Source: Welwitschia mirabilis (Eukaryota; Gnetophyta; Gnetopsida; Welwitschiales). Taken from it: a stretch of 64,000 nt of DNA. Both the position numbers and the translations under genes were made by a program. Below are positions 11,030 through 24,414 of this stretch, one piece after another. The DNA is taken from assembly GCA_051453625.1 (NCBI GenBank), contig JBOZIK010000001.1:268826814-268890813 (forward strand), in the 5' to 3' direction. The notes under the pieces are model-generated. The model saw only the letters and a program-made list of their open reading frames with translations. It was not told the DNA's origin and searched no databases. Each line of letters begins with the position of its first letter. The first letter of the stretch is position 1.

Positions 11030-12300
11030 AATGAATAAGCATGTTTGATATGTTGACAATGGATTCTCAAGATAAATCATAGGAGACAAATCTATCTTTA
11101 TCACTTTGTGGAATAAGACAAAGGAGTGGTAATATTTGGAGATAAAATAGAAGCACTTATCAAAAGAATTATAACTATTGGAGGAGGTAATCTACTAAAG
11201 GTAAAGGATGTTTTTTTAATAGAAGGTTTGTAATACAGTCTTTTGAATATTAGTCAACTTTGTGATAAAATCTTTTTGGTTATTTTTACAAAATATGATT
11301 TCATTATTAGATAATAATATTCAACAAAAGTATTATTTACTAGCATAAGAGAGTCAAATGTATATATCGCTATTATACATGATATTTCTAACAATGGAAC
11401 CAAGTGTTTATTAAGCAAAATAGATGAAGCAGAGCTATGGGGAAAAAATCTTAGACATGTGAAAAAATATTTGCTTACAATTTTTCCTATAAAAGAAATG
11501 GTAAGAGGACATTCTAAGTTCAAAATAATTGATAATCAAGTTTGTGAAGCATGTCAAACATGAAAACAAAGAATAGTAAAGTTTTATAAGAAAAATACTA
11601 TCTCAGCTCAACATCATTTAGATCTCTTACATCTTGATATTATTAGTCCTTCATCTATATAAAGCCTTGGTAAGAAATGATATTATTTCACTATTGTGGA
11701 TTATTTTTTTCTTTTATATTGGTAGCCTTCCTTACATGCAAGGATGAGACATTTAATAATTTCTCAAAGTTGTGTATCAAGTTGCATAAGTAAAAATAAC
11801 ATAGGATAAAGATGATGAGAAGTGACAATGGTATAGAATTCAAAAATATAAGGTTTAGATATTTCTTTAAATAGTTTTTATTCTACATTAACTCTCTCTA
11901 TGAAGACCCCCTAACAAAATGGAGGCAGAAAGAAAGGATATAGTACTTAATGAAATGGATAAAATAGTGATGCATGATAATAAGTTATCTTATCACAACT
12001 TGCTACATTGCAAATAGAGTTCTGGTAAGATGGTTTACTTTTAAGACTTAATATGAGTTATGGTCTAGTTAGAAACCATTTGTGAGTTACTTTCACATGT
12101 TTGTATTAAGTTTTTTTATTTTGAATGAGAAGGATAGGTTAAGGAAGTTTAATTCAAAAGTTGATGAAGGCATTTTTCAAGGATATTTTATGATTAGTAG
12201 AGCATACAAGGTATACAATAATAGAAACTATGTATTTAAAGAAACTATAAATGTTAAAATATGTAATATTGGCTCAACTTCTACGTATGTGTAAGATGAT
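11030..12300 (+). pseudogene. E1 protease and integrase remnant
   Basis: The protease active site appears as VDNGFSR at 11052-11072, where Ser of the DSG triad is replaced by Asn (AGT to AAT). Then comes the pre-integrase region with 'NISQLCDK', 'WGKNLRHV' and 'CEACQT', followed by integrase core remnants. The best preserved piece is an open stretch at 12082-12294 starting MSYFHMFV and containing KFNSKVDEGIFQGY, the integrase C-terminal signature of Sireviruses. Integrase would insert the cDNA into the chromosome. Several stops and frameshifts separate the pieces. Confidence 0.75.
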
Positions 12301-12669
12301 TACAGTCCTATATATATTGATTAGCTATCTAACCATCTACAGGTTTAATCAAATAAAGAGAAGAACAAATAGAAAAAGAAAATCCTTCAACCATGATCAA
12401 ATCAAAGAAGATTTATTTTACTAGAACATAATGTATATTCCTTATGATGGTATTCAAACTAGGAGTTACATTAAACAATTTTCTGGTCTTGTAGCTTATA
12501 TTTCATAGGTTAAACCAAAAACATTCAGTGTATTTGAGAATGATGAACATTAGATGTTTGTAATTCAAGAAGAGCTTAATTAATTTAAAATATGTAATAT
12601 TTGAGAATTCACTCCAAGACCATCTAATAGATCTAGTATTAACGCTAAGTAAGTTTTTAGAAATAAGAT

Positions 12670-13995
12670 AGATGAAATGATAATGTGATTAGAATTAAAG
12701 CAAGATTAGTAGCCAAAGGATACAACCAATAAGAAGTAATTGACTTTGAGAAGATCTTTGCTCCAATGTCATGTATGAAATTAGTAAGGATGCTTCTAGA
12801 CTTTTCTTATGTCAAAGGTTTCAAACTTTACCAAATGATGTTAACAGTGCATTTCTAAATTGAACTGTTCAAGAAGAAAGATGTGTTAAGCAATTAGAAG
12901 GTTTCACAAACTGCCATAAATAAAATGATGTTTACAAATTAAAGAAGTCTCTCTATGGTTTTAAACAAGTACCTAGTGCTTAATATGAAAAATTATGAGG
13001 TAAACTTATTAAAAATGGTTTCAAAATAGGTACATCAGATGTAACTTTATATATATATATATATAGATGATATTATTTTTGGTGCTACTAATAAATTTTG
13101 ATGTAAAAAATTTGCTAAGATAATGTAGAATGAATTTGAAATGATTCTCATGAAAGAGATGAGTAATTTCTTAAGGCTATAAGTTATACAAGATAAATAA
13201 GGTACTTTTATTTTACAAGCTAAATATATCAAAAAATTGTTAGTTAAATATGGTTTACAAGATTACAAAACTAAGGATACTCCAATGACACAAAAAACAA
13301 AGCTAGACAAAGATGAAAATGATAAGAAGATAGATCAAAAGCTATAAAAAGTTATGATTGATAGTTTATTATATCTTACTACTAGTAGACCAGACATTAT
13401 GTTTAGTGTAGAAATTTGTACATGTTATCAAAGTATTCTTAGAGAACGTATTTCATACCTATTAAAAGAAATTTTTATTATTTAAAGGATACTACTGATT
13501 AGGCCTTTGGTAGTCAAAGGACTCTTTTCTTGATCTAGTTTCATATTGTAATGTAGATTGGGTAGGATGTAAAGATATAGAAAAAGCATAAGTGAAACCT
13601 ACTTCTTGCTTGAACAATGTCTAATTTTATGGAGTATTAAAAATAAAAACTGAATTACTCTATCAACTGTTAAGGCCAAGTACATTTCTACTGGAAGTTA
13701 TTGTGCTTAGCTTCTTTAGATAAAGTATACATTAAAATATTTTTAGCTCACTGTGGATATCATTTCCATCAATTGTGATAATAAGACTACCATCAACATT
13801 TCAAAGATATCAATAGAGAACTTAAGAACTAAGCACATCTAGATCTAACATCACTTTCTTAGAGAACATATTCAAAATAGAGACATCATGATGTAATGTA
13901 TCAGTATGGATGATCAACTTGTCAATTTATTCACTAAACCTCTAAGTTCTGGAAGGTTTACAAAATTGTTCTAGAACTTGGGGATTAGGCATTAC
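12670..13995 (+). pseudogene. E1 reverse transcriptase and RNase H remnant
   Basis: KARLVAKGYNQ near 12700 and IFAPMSC near 12755 mark the RT start; SLYGFKQ-like wording lies near 12950. The catalytic YIDD box is at 13060-13071 with both aspartates kept, immediately after an (AT)n run that has expanded inside the coding sequence (about 13048-13065). RNase H ends with DQLVNLFTKPLSSGRF near 13915-13965. Multiple in-frame stops make it non-functional. Confidence 0.8.
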
Positions 13996-14730
13996 CTAAT
14001 CAGTTAAGCTAATAGGTAATATTATTTAAATCTCAACTCAACTTTATAATTATCTATGATTTGATATTATAATTAGGTATTATAAAAGTTAAATTATGTA
14101 CTTGATATTTTATTTTTTAAATGATTTTATTATGACAATATTAGTCATTGAAATTTTAGAAGTTTCTAGATTTTTCATGATAGACATATTTATTTTTATA
14201 TATGTCTATCAAAGAAATATCTTTATATTTTTAGATGTCATTAGAGTAGATGTATTGAGTTTATAGATATCTTTGAAGATCAAGTATACTTTTTAAATTT
14301 TTTTAAATAAACATATTTAATTAGATAGATGTCTTAATTGTATGAAACCATGTATTGCAAAATTTTCAATAGCAAATGTCTTCTATAGCATAGATGTCTA
14401 CTTTTAACATTTTAAATGTATTTTAGTAGGTAGACATCTTCTCTATACTATTGTAGAAATTAAAATATGCTAAAAGCCTAGGGTTTTGACCCTTTTTATT
14501 TGCAAAAGAGGCCACCAAATCTCATTTTTAAGTCTTTAATTAATAGTTATTCCTCTCAAAGCACTTCTTAGGGATAATATACTTAGGTTTCTTTTATAAG
14601 ATGTCTTCATTTTGTTAGAAATATTCACAGTAGGGAAGAACAAAGACTATTTTTCTTTTAGATGCTCATTTTTAGTTATTTCTTTACATTTTAGTTATTT
14701 TTTATTCATATTTCCATATATCTTTTAGAA

Positions 14731-16533
14731 AAATGATTAGAAGAAAGTCTACTAGTGCCTCAAAAGACAAGGAACAAGTAATAAAGTAATAAAGATCTTA
14801 ATATGAGCCTTAGTTTTACCATGAGGTAGATACAAGAAGGTGTAGAACTTGGACAAGAAATTCTCTAATTTTAAGAACACTTGGATTTCAAAAATAAAGG
14901 AAATATCAGCTAGTGGATTACTTCTCTCAGCTTGGATGGGATATGATTGTTGATTTATATTAGAATATACCAAATCTAGTGATAAGGGAATTCTATGCTA
15001 ATATTCATAAGATAGATAATAGCATAGGGGCTTTCTAGACTCAGGTCAGAGGTAATCCATTGCATCTTACTTCTAGTTTTGTAAATTCAATTTTTAGCAT
15101 TGATATATCAAACTCCCTCATCATTTAAAGAAATTTTCTCTTCATGAGCTATTACTATATCATGAAGAATTATGAGAAATATCTTATTTGGATCATCTTA
15201 GATGAATTTGTTAAAAATATAGAGTGTAAAGATATTATTCTTGATTCTTCCATACTTAGTTTAATTACATTCTATAATATTCTAGTCAAAAGTGTTAATA
15301 ATAGTTACTACAAACCAATGTAAACTTTTGTTATTTTCTATGTATTTACTAGTTTAAAGATAGATTTTGGATTTATCTTGTGCATGAACATTGTTACTTT
15401 GTTTTGCAAGGTTTAAAATTTGAGTTACCCTTATTTAATTAGTTTAATCATTAACAGTGCCAACATATCTATTTCTCTAATAAATCTTATTTGTCCAAAG
15501 AAATTTCTAGCTAAATTCAGTGAAAAACGGTAAGTGCCAGTGCACTAAGTGAGGGCATAAGTAGAAGTCGATTACAATTTCAGAGATGTTACTCCACAAC
15601 TATACATAGTTCATGATCTATTAAGAAGGGATTAAAAGCAATAGCAAAAATGGTTTAAAAAATTAGCAAAAACTTGTTAAGGTTGAAAAAGGACAAGTCC
15701 ACAACTAGCAAAGGCAAACCTCTAGCATAGAGTTTGGAATTCATGATGACTTCCACATGGACAAACTCTAAGGATGAATTAGAAGAAGAAATACCTAAAG
15801 CTCTAAAAGGCATAGGTTATAACCTAGGGAGAGTTACAAATAGTGATTTTATAAATTCATCATAAGATGAGGCATAGGTTCATAGGGAGAACTAGGCTTC
15901 CTCATAGGCACATGTGTATGGGAAGTAATAGGCTTTAGGTCTATCATAGAGGTAGAAAGAGCTTAGATATTTAGCCTTTTATTTTCTATTAACCACATCA
16001 CAAGATATCAGTTTGTCACCTTACTCAGACATCATCACTTTCTTATCTCTCATCATCACTGCATATCCCATCTTTACCTCCACTACTTATACTTTCTTCA
16101 CCTCCATCTTACATAGAGCCTCTTCATGTGCCATCACATGTCACTATTTTAGCATCATCCTTTATAAAAATTTTCATATCCAACTTCTTTGTGATACCCA
16201 TTACTTCTCAAACATACTAACCTTTGAGGAGACAGGCCTATAAGAGCTCAAATAAGACCTTTCAGCATCCCTCCAAGAAGCACCACATACCATCTACCAC
16301 ATTCTTCTCATGTTATACCATTCAAATTTCCACTACCCATGATATTAGTGATGACAGTGAAAAAGAAGGAGAAGGCACACATTATACTAGTGACTTTGCA
16401 CTTAGTGATTATCTCATTTTTATCTACTATCCAAAATGGGGGAGAAGAAATGATAAATATTTGCAAATTAGTTGAAAAAATCAGTTGTAGTATGGACATG
16501 CTACTAGGCATGAAGGATTTGGCTATGAAATGA
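14731..16533 (+). pseudogene. E1 env-like third ORF, decayed
   Basis: It lies between RNase H and the 3' LTR in the same orientation as pol. The start candidate MIRRKSTSASKDKEQVIK is at 14731. NLVIREFYANIHKIDNSIG at about 14976-15035 matches the 'LVREFYANL' motif common to a plant transposon protein domain found in many retroelement third ORFs. The C-terminal piece at 16339-16533 ends in a helical stretch (KLVEKISCSMDMLLGMKDL). In Sireviruses this slot is called env-like; no signal peptide or membrane anchor can be read here, and its function is unknown. Confidence 0.55.
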
Positions 16534-16960
16534 TGCATTAGATCCTTGAGTAACATCATTATTTATTGATGTTGATGCATATTATCATGCTTTATTTTTT
16601 CTACTATCATTGGTATTTGATATATTTTTTTGTTATTAGCATAGTTTATCTATTAGCACATTTTTATACTTTAATTATGCATTGATTAACGCACTTTTAT
16701 GTGTTATGCTCTAATTTTATTATTAGTACACTACAATGAGCACTTTTTACTTAATAAGTTATTATATTTCATGAATGAAATTACTCAATGCTAATGTACC
16801 TTTTTAAACGTTCTACATGTTATTCACATGATTAAAATTATAATTTTTCAATACTATTACAAAATATGATTACCTACTTTTCTATCTTAAATATGAATAT
16901 CTCAATTTAATCATTTAAATGTGATTACACTAATGAGATTTGTCAATTTTGGACATCATC

Positions 16961-16974
16961 AAAAAGGGGTAGAT
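16961..16974 (+). promoter_or_regulatory. Polypurine tract of E1
   Basis: aaaaaggggtagat lies directly before the 3' LTR start (tattggttaatct). This is where plus-strand priming would occur. Confidence 0.7.
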
Positions 16975-18534
16975 TATTGGTTAATCTAGTTTTGATGATT
17001 CCACTTGTCAAATATTTTGTACCATTGTGCAGGCAAGTTAATGCAAAGAAAATTAGATCACAAATAGCATAAGTTAATGTCAAATGTTCAAGACTATATC
17101 TCATAAAAAGTTTAGCCGAAAATTGAAATTGCTAAATGAATTGACTGAAGAATCTGTATAATGAATTATGTCTATGGCAAGGACATCTAGACTCTTAAAG
17201 ATATCCATGGTGAAGACATATACATATTAAAATCATTTATGTTATATTAGATTTCAAATCACAAGTTAAAGATGACTATTTTAATGAAGATGACTATGTT
17301 CAAAGATGGATCTGACAAAAATGAAAGATGTCTACATGTTTGAAGATGTTTATAATAAATTGAAATAATAATAGGGTTAATTTATTATTTAATAAATATT
17401 TTACTTTCTAGATAAGAAATTGAGATTTAGATTACAAATTTATGATCATGAAGAACTAAAGATTATATAATCCAACTTTCATCAAGTTCATCTTGATTGA
17501 AGATGTATACTATGAATAAGACATCTAACTATTAATAGACATACACAATTTTGAAGATGTCTTAGATGAAGGTTTATATCAAATAAAAAATAAGATGCAT
17601 GCCTAGTGCATAACCACTCCTATTCATTGTACATTACAAAGTTTAAATGGCTACTATCCAAGGTCAAATAGCTAGAATCTCTCAAATGGGGAAAAAAAAA
17701 GGAACAATGTAATAAAATAAATTAAAAAGCATCTAAGGTACATAGAGACCACATATAAATAAGATAAATAAATGCATAGATCATTGGAACTACTCATGAA
17801 GGATCAAGCTATTATTTTCAAGAAACTTTTAGTGTCTATATCCTTTATACTTTGGATTCTACATCATTGTATCATTCTTTAGCACTCATGACAATGATAA
17901 TAAAAAGGAACTCAAGAATTCTTCAAAGACTCATCATTCAAGGTTTTTGTTGTATATTTTTTCATTGTATCTTTCATATGTATTATCAAATCTTAAGGAT
18001 CTCTTGCTAGGATTCCTCATTATAAGGAAACACTTATACAGTGTACTTTATGAGTGATTATAAGCACTTGTATTATTGTATTATTAGATCTACTTGAGGG
18101 GAAGAGGTTATTGTCTTATGAGGATCATCTCACATTGTGGTTGTATCCATGTGTACATTTTTGATATTATTATTAGATTTCTAAGAGAAGAGGTTGCTAC
18201 CTTAGAAGGAAAATCTCCCATTATGGTTGTATCTATGTGTACATTTTTGGTATTATTGTTGGTATCCTTAAGGGAAAGAGAGTGTTATCTTTCAAGGAAA
18301 CTCTTAATTTTGTTATAAGATTGATGATGCACCAAAACCACTATTTCTTTGCAGGTTAAGAATATCCAGAGGTATGAGAGAAAGCTATCCTATGTATGTA
18401 AACATTCTTAGGATAGGGAGATACATTATCTTAGTAAGGTATTTATTATACTATTTTTCAATTTGTTATTGGTAAAATTTTTATTTGGTAAAACTTATTC
18501 ATCACTTCCCTCAGAATTCAACAATTCTTAAGCA
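16975..18534 (+). repeat. 3' LTR of E1
   Basis: It aligns with 8690-10177 from 'attggttaatct' to the terminal agca and is slightly longer than the 5' copy. Open frames inside it (for example 18094-18318) are by-products of a 60-bp-scale internal repetition of 'gaggagaggttgctac'-like segments, not genes. Confidence 0.85.
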
Positions 18535-18719
18535 AAGAATCCATTATCTACATTAGAAGTAAGATACTATTTCAAGGAAACTTATATGATTTTTCTATCT
18601 ACTAAGCTTAACCTTTATCTTTATCTCTCATTTAATCATAGATAATCACTCATTAAGAGATTTAAACATATATTCTTTTAAATAAATATAGAACACCCAT
18701 AATAATCTTAAGAATTATA

Positions 18720-19010
18720 ATTTTAAAACGATCTTTTTATAGTAATAGATAGAGGTTTTATATGTTCATGTAAATCCATATGAACCAACTCCAAGGGTTG
18801 AATTCTAAAAAATTTATTAAATTAATGAAATGATATACATTATTTTGGTTGAACATAAATGTTGTGATAAAAATCATTAAAAATAATAATATAGAAGACT
18901 CTCAAATTTTACTATGATTACTTCTTAATTTATAAAGAATGAATCCAAGATAGCCAAATTGCATATGTTATATATGGAAATTAACATGTTTACTAAGGAA
19001 GAGTATTTAA
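18720..19010 (-). pseudogene. Copia integrase relic E0
   Basis: The minus strand shows HMQFGYLGF (about 18978-18950), a GAG-pre-integrase motif, and then IQPLELVHMDL (about 18812-18780), the conserved copia integrase entry. Reading further leftward reaches VDNG at the E1 insertion point (about 18553-18540), so E1 may have jumped into this older element's integrase. The continuation on the other side of E1 (below 8684) is too decayed to confirm. Confidence 0.5.
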
Positions 19011-20955
19011 TAACATAATCCTATGTCATAAGAAATATGATATTTCAAACTTAAATAATGGTAATTATTTTATCTTATTTATCAGAGATTAACCTCATCC
19101 TTTATGTAACATGTTTACATGTAAACAGACACCTAGAACTACACATGAGGGAATAATTAGATCTTTATTTTGAATGTGAAAAAAATATATTTTTAATCAA
19201 TAGTGAAATATACCAAAAAAAAATAATGATAATTATTGAACATAGAAGAAATCATTAACTAATATATAATCTACATACCTTTGTAATTATAGTTTCAAAT
19301 CATTTTTTTGAAATTAACCTCCATCTCAAATATGTATTGGATTTTCTATATTAGCATGTATTTAAAGAAATGAAGATGTAATTCTTTATAATGATGATAG
19401 CATGCAATCTAAATCCATTATTCAAGTCTAGTTGTAGAAATCAATTTCTCTCTTTCCTTAGAATATAAAAGATCATAAGCCTTCTTTTTAAGGTACATAG
19501 GACACTAGTTGGAAAGATGTTATTGCGTCTTATGTAAATAATAATAAAATATTATGGCTTTATATCATGATGCAATCTTTACTTTCATCTTAATGATCAT
19601 CTAAACTATAATTATTATAATCGTAAGAGCTTTCATACAACATCTTAGTTGATCACTATTTCTTCTATGGACATTAAAATGTTTAACTAGCCATTGATTA
19701 GTTAATTAAGCTAACAGGTTACTCGTTGAGGAAAATAAGACTTTCTTCTTAAGTGAATGATCATGCTTAATGATTATTTCTTTAGAGTTATAGAAACAAC
19801 CAATGAAGTCCACCCTGAAGAAAGTATTTAGATTCTTACTTTTCTTAATAGGCATTATCAAAGAATAAGAACACACAGGAGAAAATCATAAAACATTAAG
19901 AATTAGAATTAAATCATGAATATTTTACTAAGAATCTTAAGGCTATTGCCTACCTTATTTAATCTCTTATTAAAGTAAATAAAAGAATTTATTTTTTTCA
20001 TTTACCTTTTTTGAGTTTAAAAAAAGGCCTTTATTAAGAGCTTAAAGAGTTATATATGGAGGTCTAGTTTTATATTTCGTATAAAGAAGCCATCTTCATA
20101 TTTTAGATAGCACCAATTGATATGGTAATTATTATAAAACTAAAAATAGAGTAAAATATAGGATAAAATCAGAAACTTTTAAGACGGAGAAAAAGATTTA
20201 TGGTAGTTAGTGGAGAAGACACCATTTTTCTGCAACTTCTATATCTTAGGAAAAAGGAGAATACCTAGTAGGTCCTAAATAATCTAAGTTCTATTTGAAG
20301 GAATTTATCTAATATTAAAAATGCAAAGAGAAAAGAAAATCTTAGACTAGTCAATGCATTTACACAACCACTTCTAACTAGAAGTTGTAACCTTACAATA
20401 CCAAAAGGTATGATGGATGGATTCTTTAGTATTATAAGGGGAACAAAGAGGTTAATAGCATCCTATCATCATTAGCTATACCATGATAAAGAAGAAACCA
20501 AGGACAGAAGCTAACTTAATGGTTGTTTATATTTTTTAAGAATTGAAGATAGCCTAAAGCTAGGCCTCTTAAGAAAATCTAATAAACCAAAAGATATTAA
20601 TGTTGAGAAGCTTGTGATTAGAGGTTAAGTTTGAGAATGTTATGACAATAAGGTAAGTTATACCTATAACCTTCTCTAGTTATATAATTAATAGAAGGAG
20701 CATTATTTGACCAATGACATAAGGTTTCTTCTTAAGAAAGCATAATACTATCAATGTTTTGCTAAAGATAAGAATTTAAAAATTACATTCTTTTAGAAAA
20801 AGATGAAGGGAGAGTATAAATTAAGACCCAAAATGAAGGGCATCTTTTACTAGATTCCTAGACATGCTGGATCTAAATCAAATTTCTTAAAATGAGATTG
20901 AGTGTAGTTATTTTATTAATTGATTAATTTGGGATATACAATGAAAGTATCAAAT
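19011..20955. other. AT-rich flank, nothing recognised
   Basis: Stops in all frames. It may be the gag side of E0. No LTR boundary, primer site or gene seen with confidence. Confidence 0.35.
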
Positions 20956-23280
20956 TCTAATACCCTAACTTTATGTACTCTAATTGACCATAATTTTTTA
21001 AGCATTATTAACTAACATGCATAATTTAACATAGGATTAAATCCTATTTAGATACTATTAAAATATTCTAATAATTAGATAATATAATTATTACTTAAAT
21101 ATAGATCCTTTTGGTTTGCATACAATAATGATGTCAAAATTGTGTCCTACATTTATTCCTAAATTTTTTTTCATTACACAGAGATATTTCATATAAATTT
21201 GATAGGATGTTAACTTGTTTTATCACATACAATGGATAAGTTTTAGAATAGTACCTAATCAATATAATGAAAGGTTACATCTCCCATTAATGACATTCTA
21301 ACTTGATATCTAGCCACCCTTTAGACATGAATTGATTTTACTTCAGGTTCTATATTGTACAAACATGATTTCATTCAACTCCATAGGTTTAGACTTCATC
21401 TCGATATACTCCTAATACAAGTAACAGGTGATACATGAGCTAAATGCATGCTTACAAGTAAGCCTTACTTCTTTGAAGCATTACAAGATAATGCAACATG
21501 ATCCTTTAATACCAAGGGCTCAAGATATTAAGTCAGAGTGGGTAGGGTAGAAGAGTTGTGATCAAATCCACTTCCAAAAGTATTTGAAAATAAAACAATA
21601 ATGTAATCTACCTTGATAATAAAATCAAAGTATGGAGATGAATCATTATTAAGATTATCATTGTTTATTTGAATGAATACACTGTACAAATGCAATCATA
21701 TAATATGTGAATATTTAGTGGATTGTTACCTAGTAAAAATAATTCTAATCTTCAATGGGTTTACTTTAAGAAAATAATCATACAAAAGAAGAGTAGAATG
21801 TATAATCATCTTTTTGATTTTACATAAAGGAAAAATCATAAATTTCTAAAGTGTAACAATAAAAATAAATGAAAGAAAATATCTCTTCATTTTTATACAT
21901 TATAGTGATTATTTTCAAATAAAACACATTAATACATCTAAGTTCTATTATAAAAACATGCTTTATTTATGAAACTAAGCCAATTTCTAAGTCCCATTTA
22001 TAATTTCTAAATGTTTATGTCAAAATAAATTTAAGTAAAATATATTTATATTTTATCAAAGAAGCATTAATGAAGCTAATTAATTTAGGCTACACACCTC
22101 TAGAATTATTAAGTAGACAACCTTAATGTTTATGCTCAACAGGAAAGAAGAAGAGCCTAAATTTTAATAAATAGTATATAAAAATGATATAAAAATGAAC
22201 TTAGCTGAATTAAAAATCATATATAATAATTAAAATAATTTTGTACTTGCATTAGATAATTTCTTATAATTATTAAAATTAATTATAAAGTTTCTTAGCT
22301 TTTAGTAGACATTAAAACTAAAATTTCTAGTTAATTATTTATAAATATAAAAAAATATACTTAAGTTTCTTAAACTAACTCATTATAATATCCCTAACAA
22401 CTAATTTTAATAAAATTTCGTTAGTCTAGGTGTATTTTATAGGTTCAAACTTTAACCTATAAGAACTACCTAAATTTTGGTTTTACTAAACCAATATCCT
22501 TTACTAGAATTGCTATAACCTTTAAACCACTTGGAATTTTTTGACAAATAAATACTTGTGGAAAAGTTATTAAATTATTTACAAGATACAATAATCCACA
22601 TTTACCTAGAAATTTATATATATTCTAAAAAAGGAAACTTTATCTTATTTTTTTATAGTTATAAATTTTGAGTTACATTCATAAAATATATTTTTAAAAT
22701 TATTTCTCTCTCACAAAAATTACTATTTTAGAATTTTAATTTCTTAACATGTTTATAGATCATCATCAAAAATTTCATAAATTTTTACTTAGTATTAAAT
22801 AAGTTATGGCTTTCTTAAGTTATGCTTCACTTTTGGGGAAACAAAACTTTGACTAAACTAAGAATAAGAGAATTTATACTAATTTATAAAATAAAAATTA
22901 ATTAAATTAACTATGAACTAATAATAAAAAATGGTATTCTAAATACATAAAACACAATTATAAGTAATATAAAGTTAGGTTAGTACAATAAACAAAACAT
23001 CAATACCGTCAGCCTTAGAACTTTCTAAGAAGGAGTGCCTAGCCTAAATAGATTGTTGAGGATTAAACTTGTTCACTCTAATAAGGCTCTAATGCAAATA
23101 TGATGTAAAATGCATTTAAACACTAATATAATGCAACATAACATGGTTACCTAAGATTATAATAAAACCCCTAGCCACTTGACTAAAATATCTATTAGAT
23201 ACATAGAATCCTAGCATGTTAAGAGGTCCCTCAACTCTCTCCCTCATCTTAGTTTACATCAATGGGAGGGAAAGAAATTT

Positions 23281-23310
23281 TATATATATATATATATACA
23301 CACACACAAC
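23281..23310. repeat. (TA)n(CA)n microsatellite in G3 LTR
   Basis: Alternating TA followed by cacacacacaac. The corresponding site in the right LTR (about 62803-62825) and in the fragment at 63808-63850 is (TA)n of different length. Confidence 0.8.
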
Positions 23311-23507
23311 CATTGATAGCCCCACCAACTAATCATGTAAAAAGATCCCTCAAATCTCTTCTTATCTTAGTATTAGCTAATGAAAGGAAAAATCTAAATT
23401 GTATGCATAAGCCTAATGCAAAAAATGGAGCTCAAATTCTCATGAAAGAAGAGCCTAATTAGAGGGAAGAATATTGATAATTCTTAAAGAATATTAAGGA
23501 AGAGTTA

Positions 23508-23595
23508 AGCTTCAAGATCGTATCTTTAAGATTTTAAGCTCTAAGATCCGAGCTCTAAAATCCTAGCTCCAAGATCTTAGCTTTAAGCTCTAACT
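23508..23595. repeat. Short tandem repeat (agctcyaag units) in G3 LTR
   Basis: Roughly 10-bp units such as agctccaag, agctctaag and agctttaag recur eight or more times, imperfectly. The same block is in the right LTR at about 63020-63115. Confidence 0.6.
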
Positions 23596-23780
23596 CCACA
23601 CTCAAGAGAAAGAAAGATAAGAAGAAATTTTGGTAGGATAAACTTGCTTGAGAAATAATATTTTTACAAGAATTAAGAGGGCTCTATTTATAGATAAATA
23701 ATATACAAAGGCCTTTGACATAATTGATTAAACAATACCTACATCATTTTACCCATAAGATAAGAAAATTTTTTTTACTT

Positions 23781-24008
23781 AATAAGATTGATTAATAAAA
23801 AGTTGAATGGTCCTTGTGTAAAATTAACATTAACATGTGAATGACAACTAAGATTAATCAATAACAAGTTGAACATACTGTATGTAAAAGTGATATGGGC
23901 ATGTGAATAATAACAATAATATCAATCAATGTCAATTTGGATGAGCTTTGGTAAAAGTAACATTAACAAGATTAATCAATGAGAAGTTGTAAAAGCTTGT
24001 GTAAGAAG
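23781..24008. repeat. About 66-bp tandem repeat in G3 left LTR
   Basis: About 3.5 degenerate units of the type 'taagattaatcaatgacaag..ttatgtaaaagtgacattaacatgtgaatgacaa'. The array is present in the right LTR at 63291-63520, so it predates the insertion of G3. Confidence 0.65.
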
Positions 24009-24414
24009 TAAAAGTAATGTACAAAATGACAAAATAAATCTTATTTATAAATCATGTACTTAATTTAGATGAGTAGTCCATTTGCTTTAATTAATAAGAT
24101 TAATTACATGCATTATTTCCTCATGCTAGTTTCTTCTTAATCCTTCACAAACTTATAAACAATCCAAAACATATTTAAAACACATTAAAATAATGAATAC
24201 ACCAATTTCAAATTTGTGATGTAACAAAATAAGAAAAATAATATTTTATACATAAGATACTTTCAAAAATATCAATTGAATAAAATTCCTAGTAGAATAA
24301 CTTCTATCCATTCATTCCTTTTAGTTTATAGATAAGAGTGCATGTCCTTATTGATATGTTTACACTTTTCATGATCCATTACATTTTAACAACATAAATT
24401 ACAAGAAAGTAACT

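Larger units (their letters stand above)
8690..18534 (+). mobile_element. Ty1/copia element E1, Sirevirus/Maximus type, defective
   Basis: An element of about 9.8 kb with two LTRs of ~1.5 kb, a tRNA-Met-type primer site at 10178, a polypurine tract at 16961 and copia domain order gag, protease, integrase, RT, RNase H. A ~3-kb region lies between RNase H and the 3' LTR, as in Sireviruses with an env-like ORF. Flanking 5-mers aacaa (8685-8689) and aagaa (18535-18539) match at 4 of 5 positions and are read as the target duplication. Integrase and RNase H wording (for example DQLVNLFTKPLSSGRF near 13915) is of Sirevirus style. Every domain carries stops or frameshifts, so the copy is not autonomous. 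Confidence 0.87.

Noticed and set aside
16013-16475. Overlapping plus-strand frames rich in Thr, Ser and hydrophobic residues, considered as a membrane protein
   Set aside because: Part of the decayed E1 third ORF in mixed frames; the hydrophobic look comes from AT-rich codons.
16308-16559. 83-codon minus-strand frame
   Set aside because: Shadow of the E1 third ORF on the plus strand.
18094-18318. 74-codon frame
   Set aside because: Within the E1 3' LTR; arises from internal repetition and has no counterpart frame in the 5' LTR.
20110-20140. Primer-site-like 'accaattgatatggt' as an LTR boundary of E0
   Set aside because: Spacing and sequence depart from TGGTATCAGAG and no paired LTR was found.
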